Of a DNA stretch of 49,437 nucleotides, positions 1 to 7,859 are shown piece by piece; positions within the stretch are counted from its first letter, which is position 1; each line of letters begins with the position of its first letter. A program made the position numbers and the translations under genes. Under the pieces are notes generated by a model. That model searched no databases. It was not told the DNA's origin and saw nothing but the letters and a program-made list of their open reading frames with translations. Location of the stretch: assembly GCA_934292725.1 (NCBI GenBank), contig CAKQXY010000026.1, positions 1-49,437 of the forward strand, read 5' to 3'. The DNA is from an uncultured Lachnospiraceae bacterium. GTDB taxonomy: Bacteria; Bacillota; Clostridia; Lachnospirales; Lachnospiraceae.

Positions 1-8
1 TGTATTTT

Positions 9-68
9 CGGAGCGAAGCTCCGCTTTTGATACCACGTCCATAGGAGCTATGCACCGCATGGGCGTGG
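9..68. terminator. tandem hairpins upstream of add
   Basis: A perfect 6-bp stem (CGGAGC/GCTCCG, 9-23, GAA loop) is followed by CTTTT and could terminate a gene lying left of the window. A second stem pairs 33-40 with 61-68 (one G.T pair) and encloses a small ATGC/GCAT hairpin at 50-60. I looked for purine-riboswitch core motifs because adenosine deaminase follows and found none. The role of the second hairpin is unknown. Confidence 0.4.
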
Positions 69-93
69 AGACTTCATTTCAATTCTTAACTTC

Positions 94-122
94 TTGATTT
101 TTTTTGTGATAAGGCGTACACT
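94..122 (+). promoter_or_regulatory. candidate sigma-A promoter of add
   Basis: TTGATT (94-99) and TACACT (117-122) are separated by 17 bp, giving 4/6 matches at each box. The start codon at 153 is preceded by an AAAGGTAGG ribosome site at 138-146. Confidence 0.4.
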
Positions 123-152
123 TATTCTACTGATACGAAAGGTAGGTTTGTT

Positions 153-1175
153 ATGTCCACAAAAAAGATTACACTTCCAACATATTTTATTGACTTACAT
201 TTACATCTTGACGGTGCAATTACACTAGATATTGCAAAAGTACTTGCAAAACTTCAAAATCAAACGCTTCCATCATCCTCCGATGCCGAGCTTTCTAAGC
301 TTCTTAGCATCCCTCCTGACTGCGAGGACTTAAACGAATATTTGCGCCGCTTTGATCTTCCAATCTCACTATTACAGACAAAGGAAAGCATCAGCGAGGC
401 TTTTTATCTAGTTCAAGAAAAGCTGATCGCACAAAATGTCATCTATGCAGAGCTTCGATTTGCCCCTCAATCCTTTATGCAAAGAGGCTTAAGCCAGCGC
501 AAGGTCATTGAAGCTGCCCTTGATGGACTTTCTCGGTCTCATCTTTCTAGCAGCATCATTCTCTGCTGCATGCGTGGACTGGAACGTGAAAAAGCCAATC
601 TGGAAACAGTTCAGCTTGCAAAAGAATATCTGACAACTCACGATGGCATTACTGCACTTGACCTTGCCGGTGCAGAAGGCTTGTTTGCGACAAGCGATTA
701 TAGAGAACTGTTTTCCCTTGCATCAAAGCTAGACGTGCCATTTACACTGCATGCCGGAGAAGCTGCCGGTGCCGACAGTGTGCGCTGTGCAATTGAGATG
801 GGTGCCCGTCGCATTGGCCATGGTGTGCGCGCCTTTGAGGATGATGCACTTTTGTCACTTTTAAAGGGAAATCAGATTCCTCTTGAACTTTGCCCCACCA
901 GCAACCGCCAAACGAAGGTTGTTTCTGATATGAAGACCTATCCGCTCTCGGATTTTGTAAAGCGGGAACTGGCAGTCACCTTAAACACCGATAATCCAGC
1001 AATCTCAAGCACAACGATTGCAAATGAGTTTGCCTACGCCCAGTCTCTTGGCATCACACTTGCACAGGAAGAAAAGATGCTTTTAACCGCTGTAGATGCC
1101 GCCTTTACAGACAAGGCTACAAAAGATAAATTAAAACAGTTGCTTTGCAAATCCAATTCAATTGAATCAATTTGA
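153..1175 (+). CDS. add: adenosine deaminase
   Basis: Zn-dependent hydrolase of the metallo-TIM-barrel superfamily. It deaminates adenosine or deoxyadenosine to inosine in cytosolic purine salvage. At 340 residues it has normal family length. The N-terminal metal motif HLHLDGA, the HAGEAAG motif around residue 200 (metal His and catalytic Glu), GHGVRA (catalytic His) and the late LNTDNPAIS motif carrying the metal Asp are all present in the right order. It is a single-gene unit with its own promoter, convergent with the efflux operon and separated from it by a strong hairpin. Closely related adenine or 6-aminodeoxyfutalosine deaminases share these motifs, so substrate choice is inferred. Confidence 0.93.
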   Translation: MSTKKITLPTYFIDLHLHLDGAITLDIAKVLAKLQNQTLPSSSDAELSKLLSIPPDCEDLNEYLRRFDLPISLLQTKESISEAFYLVQEKLIAQNVIYAELRFAPQSFMQRGLSQRKVIEAALDGLSRSHLSSSIILCCMRGLEREKANLETVQLAKEYLTTHDGITALDLAGAEGLFATSDYRELFSLASKLDVPFTLHAGEAAGADSVRCAIEMGARRIGHGVRAFEDDALLSLLKGNQIPLELCPTSNRQTKVVSDMKTYPLSDFVKRELAVTLNTDNPAISSTTIANEFAYAQSLGITLAQEEKMLLTAVDAAFTDKATKDKLKQLLCKSNSIESI

Positions 1176-1181
1176 TAAAGA

Positions 1182-1234
1182 AAAAATATCGACTTCCAAT
1201 TATGATATCTAACGATTGGAAGCCGGTATTTTTC
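1182..1234. terminator. bidirectional terminator between add and the efflux operon
   Basis: CTTCCAAT (1193-1200) pairs perfectly with ATTGGAAG (1215-1222). The stem extends outward through AAAAATA on one side and TATTTTT on the other, so a U-tract follows the stem on either strand. This suits two convergent genes. Confidence 0.8.
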
Positions 1235-1274
1235 ATTTTAAGTATTGTTAATATCACTTATTTACTTTTCAGTT

Positions 1275-2540
1275 TTACTCGTGTCGCAGTGCCTCAATTG
1301 GGTTTAGATTTGCCGCTGAAATGGATGGCAGTAAACCAAAAACAACTCCAATCAGTGTAGAAAATCCAACTGATACTACGATGGATGTACCATTGATTGC
1401 AACTGGTGTAGATGACATCTTCGAAATCACCTCTGCCAGTCCGATTCCTGCTGCTACACCGAGCAAACCACCCATGCTGGTAAGGATTGCCGCCTCGGTT
1501 AAAAACTGTCCGAGGATTCTGCCCTTTTTGGCTCCGATTGCCTTCTTTAAACCAATCTCCTTTGTTCGCTCTGTAACAGATACAAGCATGATATTCATGA
1601 CACCAATTCCTCCGACAAGAAGGGAGATGCAGGCAACCCAGATTAACATGCTGTTAGTAGAGCTTTGCATATCCTGCAGCTGCTTTGCCTGCTGCATCAG
1701 ATCCTCTGAGCGATATGTAATACTTGAATCAGACACATTCATGTTCTGGTTCATAATATTTGCTGCAGCCTTTCCTGCTGCCGCCATCTCATCTGCTCCG
1801 CTTGCCTGCAAAACAAGATTCTGCGCTTCGTCAAACTTATAGATTGTTCCCCATACGCCCTTTGGAATATAGATATTACCACTTGAGGAACCACCCTGAT
1901 AATATGTCCAGTATTCTTCCTCTGAGTTAATAACAAGTTCGCTTTGGCCAACCTGCGTACATACACCCACTACTGTAAATGGTTCTCCATATATCTCAAT
2001 TGTTTTTCCAATTGGATCTTCATCGGGAAACAAGGTGCGCAAAACTGACTCATCGATAACTGCCACCTGACGCTTTTTTTTGCTGTCCTCCTGAATAATT
2101 TCACGCCCCTGCATTATCTGATAGCCTGCCGTGCCAAAATAATATTGATCAATGCCAAGCACCGTACAGCTGCTTAACGACTGATTATTATAAAAGACAA
2201 CACTATTGTACTCGGAACGCACCTGATAAAATGCGGCACGCAGCACGTTTGGAATTTGCAGAATCTCCTGACGCGTATCCTCATCAAAGAGCGGTACACC
2301 CTCTGGTGATGGATTCCACGTGCTGATATCATATGTATAATCATCCTGTGACAGCTGAACCTTTACTGTATGACGGTTATTTCCCATCATGTTCTGCTTG
2401 ATTAATTCATTTGTTCCTTCAATGGTAGAAACAATAGCAATAATGGCTGCAATACCGATGATAATGCCAAGCATTGTCAGAAACGAACGCAGTTTATGCG
2501 ACCAGATTCCCTGAAAGGATAATCGTATATTTTCAAACAT
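1275..2540 (-). CDS. MacB-type ABC transporter permease (FtsX-like)
   Basis: Membrane subunit of a MacB/LolCDE-type efflux ABC transporter, 421 residues. The N-terminal helix (residues about 18-38, TMLGIIIGIAAIIAIVS) is followed by a ~230-residue extracytoplasmic domain and three C-terminal helices (about 297-320, 345-370, 385-410). GGIGVMNIMLVSVTERTKEIG, the FtsX-family signature, sits at the start of that C-terminal part. Its ATG directly abuts the TAA of the upstream adaptor gene, and its ribosome site (GGGGAGG) lies inside that gene, so the two are translationally coupled. The ATPase is encoded separately in the same operon. The exported substrate is unknown; antimicrobial peptides or drugs are typical for the family. 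Confidence 0.9.
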   Translation of the reverse strand: MFENIRLSFQGIWSHKLRSFLTMLGIIIGIAAIIAIVSTIEGTNELIKQNMMGNNRHTVKVQLSQDDYTYDISTWNPSPEGVPLFDEDTRQEILQIPNVLRAAFYQVRSEYNSVVFYNNQSLSSCTVLGIDQYYFGTAGYQIMQGREIIQEDSKKKRQVAVIDESVLRTLFPDEDPIGKTIEIYGEPFTVVGVCTQVGQSELVINSEEEYWTYYQGGSSSGNIYIPKGVWGTIYKFDEAQNLVLQASGADEMAAAGKAAANIMNQNMNVSDSSITYRSEDLMQQAKQLQDMQSSTNSMLIWVACISLLVGGIGVMNIMLVSVTERTKEIGLKKAIGAKKGRILGQFLTEAAILTSMGGLLGVAAGIGLAEVISKMSSTPVAINGTSIVVSVGFSTLIGVVFGLLPSISAANLNPIEALRHE

Positions 2541-5330
2541 TTACTGATCCACCTCCCCATCATCTGCCATGCTTGCATCGTATATCATGCCATCATCTGC
2601 CATACTTGCATCGTACATCATGCCATCATCTGCCATGCTTGCATTGTACATCATGCCATCATCCGCCATACTTGCATCATACATCATTCCATCATCTGCC
2701 ATACTTGCATCATACATCATTCCATTGTCATACATGCTTGCATCCATATCTGGATTCATACCTGGATCCATCTGTCCATTGCTGTCATCACCATACTCAC
2801 TTGTCGTCTTAACACCTTCCTTTACAGTCTTTCCAAATGGTACTGCAATCATATCATCATTTGTTAATCCTGATTTAATCTGGTAATAGCTGCCATACAG
2901 ACTCTTTCCAATCGTGATATAGCGCTTTTCAAGAAGACCAGTCTGTTGATTTCTCGCATATACAAAGTATCGATTATCTTCCTTCTTTACATACATCTGA
3001 CTTATATAAAGAGAATCAGCATCACCCTGAGTCGTCAGGCTGATATCAACATAAGCGCCATTTGTAAGTCCCTTTCCATCCTCTGGCGTAATATATGCTA
3101 CAAACGGATAATATGAAAGATTTGGATTCTGTGAACCGCCCATCGTATTTGTAGTTGGATACTCAGAAACCTCTGTGACTACCGCTGTACAGAAAATTGA
3201 TGAATCATTCACCCAGCTGCTGCATGAAATCTCCATTCCCGGCACAAAAGTATCAAGAAGATCCTCTGTGACTGTTCCCTGAACGTAATATCCTTCGCCT
3301 CCGTTAATAACGGCAAACGGCTCTGAATAATCAATATCATCCATATTTTGCAGTTCTTCTACTGTTCCCTTTACGGTACTGCAGATAGTTGCGCTTTTTG
3401 CCAGCTCTTTCTGCTGCTTTGCATATTCAAGCTCTAACTTTCTGCGCTCCAAATCCATATCACGCAGACTCTCCTTCTGAGACTGAATCTCCTTCGCAAG
3501 TTCTTCTGCTGTGTAGCCGCTAAAATCCTCATTCTGGAATGTTGGAAGTGAGATATCGGCTGGTGCGGATCCATTGCTGTCATCATCTCCGCTGCCAGCT
3601 GCCGTCAGTGCATGACGTACAGATGCTGTTGCCAACATTGCCGTGCGCTCCTCTGTGATATTATATGCGCTCTGTGTGCCAGACTCTGTTGATGGTTCTG
3701 AAGATGGCATTGTTGGCTGCACATAATTAGGATTTGCCTCTGTCTTTGTTGCGCCGCATACACTGCACTGATAATAATTCCACGGACTTGTCGTGCCGCC
3801 ATCATAATACAATACATATTGATGTGCATTCGGATCCGGGTCAGTCTGCTGCGTTTCAATCACGCCACATACTGAACACTGTCTAACAAGATATCCTTTT
3901 GTCACACATGTTGCAGGGTTATTTACAATATCTACAAATACATGATCTGCCTTTTCACCCTCCTGCACAATATAGCCATCACCGCATCCGTCGCAACGAT
4001 ATGTTACAATTGACGGCGACAAACATGTGGCCTCTGTGCGACTTTCTTCTATATAATTATGTGTGTGAATAATCGGCTTATCATCCTCAGAAAGAATCAT
4101 CTTTGATAAGTCAAGATCATATGCCGGCATTCCGCTTTCATTATAAAAACGAATTGTCGCATATTTTTTCTCACTTACAAGTTTACGGATCAGTGCATTA
4201 TCAAGCTTTGCATCAGCACCGCAAAGAAACAAATATGGTGACTGCTCGCTTCCATCACCGCTTGCTGCCTGCTCTACTTTTGTAATTTCCTTTCCAATCA
4301 GCTGCTCTCCATTTGCGCCTGTCGGATCAGGTGCCGTGGTCGGTTCTGGTGTTGATTCCTCACTTGGCTGCGTACTCGGATTTTCTGAACTTGACTGCTC
4401 TGGGCTGGATTCCTCTGCACTTGACATATCCTGACTTGACTGCTCCGCAGACGATTCTGAAGATGAGCTTTGAGATGGACTTTCCGAGGACGGCTCTGTA
4501 CCTGTCGGCTGCTCTGCACTTGTCTGCTCACCGCTCGACTCCTCCGGCTTTGTTGGCTCTTCACTGCTTGATTCCTGTGATGAGGTCGGCTGCTCAGAAG
4601 AACTCTCCTGTGTTGAAGAACTCTCCTGTGTTGAAGAGCTTTCCTGTACAGATGAGCTTTCTTCTTCGGATGAGTTCTCTTCTTCACTTGAGCTCTCTTC
4701 TTCTGATGAGCTCTCTTCTTCACTTGAACTCTCTTCTTCGGATGAACTTTCTTCCTCACTTGAGCTTTCTTCTTCAGATGAACTCTCCTCTTCGGATGAG
4801 CTTTCCTCTTCGGATGAACTCTCCTCCTCGCTTGAGCTTTCTTCTTCAGATGAACTCTCCGTTGGCTCTTCCCAGCCCGGATCCCATCCTGGATCCCAGC
4901 CCGGATCAAAATCACCCGGATTAAACGGTGCTGCCGGTGTTGTCTTCTGCAATTTGTCTAACCGTTTAAAACCATCTGAAATCTCAAGCACTTTTTTCTG
5001 AATCTGAATATCAAGATCCTGCAAATTCAAATTGTCCATTGTTGTGTCCATCTTTAAAATAGGATCACCAATATTTACCTTATCACCTTTTTTCACTAAC
5101 ACCTCTGAAATTTTCTGTGAGGTCGTAACACTTATTTGCTGGCGCTGATTATTGACAACCTGTCCATACATATACATATCGGAACCATAATCGGATGTCG
5201 ATATGCTGCTGACAGGAACAACTTTTACATATGTATTTGCCTGCTTATTTTTCTGATACACATATACACCGGCTCCGCAGCTTCCTACTATCAGCGAAGG
5301 TACCAGAATATAAACTGCTAATTTTTTCAT
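2541..5330 (-). CDS. HlyD/MacA-type efflux adaptor with a giant low-complexity insertion
   Basis: Second adaptor of the efflux operon, 929 residues, against roughly 350-450 for ordinary family members. An upstream in-frame ATG exists at 5342, but GGAGG lies 5 bases before the ATG at 5330, so the start MKKLAVYILV is chosen. Order: N-terminal membrane anchor; lipoyl half-motif; first hairpin helix (residues about 75-105); insertion of about 530 residues; second helix (EELAKEIQSQKESLRDMDLE onward, about 635-680); lipoyl half and beta-barrel; C-terminal tail. The insertion holds about eleven SSSEEE repeats, Thr/Pro/Ser-rich stretches, then Cys-pair segments (CDGCG, CSVCG twice) with nearby His, resembling zinc-binding repeats of surface proteins. 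The tail has five 11-residue repeats of the type MMYDASMADDG. Role: couples the permease to export across the wall. The insertion's function is unknown. Confidence 0.85.
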   Translation of the reverse strand: MKKLAVYILVPSLIVGSCGAGVYVYQKNKQANTYVKVVPVSSISTSDYGSDMYMYGQVVNNQRQQISVTTSQKISEVLVKKGDKVNIGDPILKMDTTMDNLNLQDLDIQIQKKVLEISDGFKRLDKLQKTTPAAPFNPGDFDPGWDPGWDPGWEEPTESSSEEESSSEEESSSEEESSSEEESSSEEESSSEEESSSEEESSSEEESSSEEESSSEEENSSEEESSSVQESSSTQESSSTQESSSEQPTSSQESSSEEPTKPEESSGEQTSAEQPTGTEPSSESPSQSSSSESSAEQSSQDMSSAEESSPEQSSSENPSTQPSEESTPEPTTAPDPTGANGEQLIGKEITKVEQAASGDGSEQSPYLFLCGADAKLDNALIRKLVSEKKYATIRFYNESGMPAYDLDLSKMILSEDDKPIIHTHNYIEESRTEATCLSPSIVTYRCDGCGDGYIVQEGEKADHVFVDIVNNPATCVTKGYLVRQCSVCGVIETQQTDPDPNAHQYVLYYDGGTTSPWNYYQCSVCGATKTEANPNYVQPTMPSSEPSTESGTQSAYNITEERTAMLATASVRHALTAAGSGDDDSNGSAPADISLPTFQNEDFSGYTAEELAKEIQSQKESLRDMDLERRKLELEYAKQQKELAKSATICSTVKGTVEELQNMDDIDYSEPFAVINGGEGYYVQGTVTEDLLDTFVPGMEISCSSWVNDSSIFCTAVVTEVSEYPTTNTMGGSQNPNLSYYPFVAYITPEDGKGLTNGAYVDISLTTQGDADSLYISQMYVKKEDNRYFVYARNQQTGLLEKRYITIGKSLYGSYYQIKSGLTNDDMIAVPFGKTVKEGVKTTSEYGDDSNGQMDPGMNPDMDASMYDNGMMYDASMADDGMMYDASMADDGMMYNASMADDGMMYDASMADDGMIYDASMADDGEVDQ
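2558..2722 (-). repeat. 33-bp minisatellite (5 units) in the adaptor gene
   Basis: Five adjacent 33-bp units (2558, 2591, 2624, 2657, 2690) encode 11-residue repeats (DGMMYDASMAD). Units differ mainly by transitions such as GTA/ATA and ATG/ATA. There are no spacers, so this is a coding tandem repeat and not a CRISPR. A degenerate sixth unit follows. Confidence 0.9.
4660..4860 (-). repeat. 18-bp coding repeat (SSSEEE) in the adaptor gene
   Basis: About eleven 18-bp units encode Ser-Ser-Ser-Glu-Glu-Glu. They alternate between a few synonymous spellings on the plus strand (CTCTCTTCTTC and CTTTCCTCTTC types), then grade into SSSVQE, SSSTQE and SSSEQP variants toward lower coordinates. Edges are approximate. 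Confidence 0.85.
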
Positions 5331-5354
5331 ACTGCCCTCCATTTGCCATATCTT

Positions 5355-5559
5355 ATGATGTTGGGGTCAAAAGGTATTTTGCCCCCAACCAATACACACG
5401 AATTGCTCCGTTGCTATGCAACTTTCGCAATTCTAAAAACATTCGGATTCGCTGATTTTCTTTGAAAATCGCTGCATCCTCATGTTTTTGCGGGTCCCAA
5501 GCTCAAAGCCTTATCGTGCAAGCACGAACGGCTTTTGGAGCTTTTGACCCTAGTATCAT
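5355..5559 (-). repeat. 205-bp structured repeat, copy A (intra-operonic)
   Basis: Full copy with imperfect 19-bp terminal inverted repeats (16/19, all mismatches transitions) of form ATGAT-RYTR-GGGTCAAAAG. It is flanked by direct CTT at 5352-5354 and 5560-5562. Internally it forms stem-loops: GAATTGC...GTTGC/GCAAC...GCAATTC, GATTTTC/GAAAATC, and AAGCTC-AAAGCC/GGCTTT-GAGCTT around CGTGC/GCACG. It begins 3 bp after the ATPase stop codon and ends 25 bp before the next start codon, inside the operon. Its reverse complement matches copy B at about 94%. Confidence 0.9.
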
Positions 5560-5563
5560 CTTA

Positions 5564-6232
5564 TTATTTTTCTGCAATCTGTCCATCACGGATGTGAATG
5601 ACACGCTGCGCATGTGATGCAATTTCTGAATCATGTGTAATCATAATAATTGTTACACCTTCCTCGTGAAGACTCTGAAAAAGCTCCATAATCTGTGCAC
5701 CAGACTTGGAATCAAGTGCACCCGTCGGCTCATCCGCAAGCAAAATTTTGGGATGATTGGAAATGGCTCTTGCAATAGCTACTCGCTGACACTGTCCACC
5801 TGACAGCTGTGTCGGTTTATAATTCATACGGTCTTCCAGTCCGACACGCTTTAGCGCCTGCGCGGCAATCTCCTTTCGCTTTCGCTTTGGTATTCCTGCA
5901 TATGTCAGCGGAAGACACACATTTTCAAGTGCCGTCTGCTTCATCATCAAAAAGAAACTCTGAAATACAAATCCAATCGTATTTAAACGCACAGTTGAAA
6001 GTGCATTGTCTTTATATTTTAAAATGTCCTTTCCATCCAGATAAAAGCTTCCTGAAGTTGGCTTATCCAGGCATCCGATGATGTTCATTAGTGTTGATTT
6101 TCCTGAGCCTGACGGTCCCATGATTGCTACATACTCGCCTTCCTCTACACTAAAATTGACATTTTTTAAGACGGGCATTTCCTGCTTTCCCTGAAAATAA
6201 CTTTTATTTATATCTTTTAGCTCTAACAGCAT
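5564..6232 (-). CDS. MacB/LolD-type ABC transporter ATPase
   Basis: Cytosolic ATPase that powers the FtsX-like permease encoded downstream; 222 residues, normal for the family. It has Walker A GPSGSGKST (about residue 39), Q-loop FVFQSFFLM, signature LSGGQCQRVAIARA, Walker B LLADEPTGALD and the H-loop MITHD. The start has AGGA 5 bases upstream. It lies 13 bp after adaptor 1, and copy A of the 205-bp repeat separates it from adaptor 2. Having the ATPase and permease as separate proteins is typical for Gram-positive members. Confidence 0.95.
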   Translation of the reverse strand: MLLELKDINKSYFQGKQEMPVLKNVNFSVEEGEYVAIMGPSGSGKSTLMNIIGCLDKPTSGSFYLDGKDILKYKDNALSTVRLNTIGFVFQSFFLMMKQTALENVCLPLTYAGIPKRKRKEIAAQALKRVGLEDRMNYKPTQLSGGQCQRVAIARAISNHPKILLADEPTGALDSKSGAQIMELFQSLHEEGVTIIMITHDSEIASHAQRVIHIRDGQIAEK

Positions 6233-6245
6233 ACTTCCTGCCCCC

Positions 6246-7499
6246 TTACTCCATCACATTCATCGCACCGACATTTCCTGCATCACCCTGATTTTCACCA
6301 TTCTCCATGCTGTCCGGCAAAATAGCCTCCATACCTTCCTGTGTCAGCTCATCTGGAAAAGCAATATAGTCATCCTCTGTCAGTCCATCAAGAATCTGGT
6401 ACTCAAGCATTTCCTCATCAATCTCACCAACACTTATCTCTTTCTTGCATACCTTTTGATTGTCATCACAGCTCCACACATAGTAAGTATTCGTCTCATC
6501 ATCTGATACTACATAGTAGTTTGGAATCCAAAGACCTGTCTTTTCCTCTGTTTCTCCGGTATCCTCCTCCATGATTACATGCTGTCCAAGCATCAGATCC
6601 ATTGCCTCATTGACAGTCACATAGAAGTGATACTTGCTGCTCTCTGCTGAGGAATCAGAATAACCGCTATTATTATTATCTGTTGCCGGCTCTGTCTCTA
6701 TTTTGCTTACAACACCAGTATATATCTTATCCTCATCAGCTCTTGGACGAATTACCATCTGCTCACCCACATATAAGCTGTAAATATTCATTTCATTGCA
6801 TGTTCCCTTAATTCTGTAATCACCAGTAGCCAGAATTGTCATAAAGGCATTTGAACCAGAAGAACCATAATTATATGAATCACCGCTGCCTGATGAATCA
6901 GAATTGATGCTCTTTACAATACCGTCAATATCTGCATAGACAACAGCATTATCAACATTTTTCTCCAGCTGTGCACGCTCTAGCTGCTTGACACTTATAT
7001 TATATTCCTGCTTATGAATTGAATTTTGTGCTGAGAGAATCTGAAGATTATACGCCTGCTTCTCAGACTCCTTCGCCTTAGATGCCTGCACATTCAGCTC
7101 ATTTAACTGTTGGTTCATCGTCTGGAGTGTATTATTCATCTCCTCCAATTCCAGATCAGCCTCCTGAATCTTTTGCTTCATTGCCTCAACATCATAGGAA
7201 AACAGAGGATCCCCCTTTTTCACTTCATCTCCAACTTCTACAAAAGTCTCCTTGAGCTGCTTATCAGAATCAAGCTTGATATCCTTTGATTCCTGCGGAT
7301 CTACAACACCGACAAGGCGCGTCTTTATGCCAAGTGCGCCCTGATCCATAATGTCAGATACCTTACTCATATAAACAGATCCTTCTGCAGACTCTGCAGA
7401 TGCCGATTTTTCCTGATTATAATAATTTTTATAATAATACCATCCGCCGCCTGCAGCAGCAATTAAAACAAGACCGATTAAAACGGTTCTTTTTCTCAT
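6246..7499 (-). CDS. HlyD/MacA-type efflux adaptor 1
   Basis: First gene of the efflux operon, 417 residues. An upstream in-frame TTG at 7520 exists, but GGGAAGGG sits 9 bases before the ATG at 7499, so MRKRTVLIGLVLIAAAGGG is the likely start. It has an N-terminal membrane anchor, a lipoyl-like segment (VGDEVKKGDPLFSYD), a coiled-coil hairpin (about residues 100-175, QEADLELEEMNNTLQTMNQQ onward), a lipoyl return (YADIDGIVKSI), then beta-barrel and membrane-proximal domains. This is an ordinary adaptor, unlike the second one in the operon. Two different adaptors with one ATPase and one permease could form a mixed hexamer or serve different steps; this is inference. Confidence 0.9.
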   Translation of the reverse strand: MRKRTVLIGLVLIAAAGGGWYYYKNYYNQEKSASAESAEGSVYMSKVSDIMDQGALGIKTRLVGVVDPQESKDIKLDSDKQLKETFVEVGDEVKKGDPLFSYDVEAMKQKIQEADLELEEMNNTLQTMNQQLNELNVQASKAKESEKQAYNLQILSAQNSIHKQEYNISVKQLERAQLEKNVDNAVVYADIDGIVKSINSDSSGSGDSYNYGSSGSNAFMTILATGDYRIKGTCNEMNIYSLYVGEQMVIRPRADEDKIYTGVVSKIETEPATDNNNSGYSDSSAESSKYHFYVTVNEAMDLMLGQHVIMEEDTGETEEKTGLWIPNYYVVSDDETNTYYVWSCDDNQKVCKKEISVGEIDEEMLEYQILDGLTEDDYIAFPDELTQEGMEAILPDSMENGENQGDAGNVGAMNVME

Positions 7500-7552
7500 A
7501 CTTTCCATCCCTTCCCGCAATGCGGTTTGTTGTTCTTTTTTTAATTAGATAC

Positions 7553-7590
7553 AGTATATCACTTTCTGACAATATTGAAAAGTGTTCAAT
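7553..7590 (-). promoter_or_regulatory. efflux operon promoter with overlapping palindrome
   Basis: On the minus strand, TTTTCA (7576-7581) and TATACT (7553-7558) are 17 bp apart, with an extended -10 TGA before TATACT. A perfect palindrome ATTGAA-N5-TTCAAT (7574-7590) covers the -35 box and could be an operator. The divergent AraC-type gene is the obvious candidate regulator, but the link is inferred. Confidence 0.5.
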
Positions 7591-7652
7591 TCTTACGATA
7601 AATTTAAAATGTAATTTCAGTTATTAACTTTTTTTTAAGAAAGAAATCAAGA

Positions 7653-7695
7653 AAGGCCAAAACCTCATTCAGAGCGAAAGAAAGGTTTTGACCTT
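7653..7695. terminator. hairpin in the divergent intergenic region
   Basis: AAGGCCAAAACCT (7653-7665) pairs with AGGTTTTGACCTT (7683-7695), 12 of 13 positions. The next bases on the minus strand are T-rich. It lies between the efflux promoter and the AraC-type gene, where no gene should end, so it may be an attenuator or a remnant. I see no gene in the 7500-7859 gap. Confidence 0.4.
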
Positions 7696-7859
7696 TTGGT
7701 AGTTTTATGAATCAAAACTTGTAAAGTGGTGTAATAGTAATAAAAAAAGTGTCTGTCAAGTTTTTGCTCTTCCACATTTTTGGTTGTTTTCTTTCGTTTC
7801 TTGTGGTATACCTATTATGAAAAAAAGACTGACTTTGAGAAAGGCTTACTATTATACAT

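Noticed and set aside
33..95. Purine riboswitch before adenosine deaminase
   Set aside because: Hairpins are present but the conserved purine-aptamer junction sequences are not.
1172..1360. 62-codon plus-strand ORF after add
   Set aside because: It crosses the bidirectional terminator and overlaps the permease gene antisense; no family.
2558..2722. CRISPR-like regular repeats
   Set aside because: Units are head-to-tail without spacers and in frame with the adaptor protein, so they are a coding tandem repeat.
4298..4924. Lys/Arg-rich and Leu/Ser-rich ORFs on both strands
   Set aside because: Frame shadows of the SSSEEE repeat in the adaptor gene.
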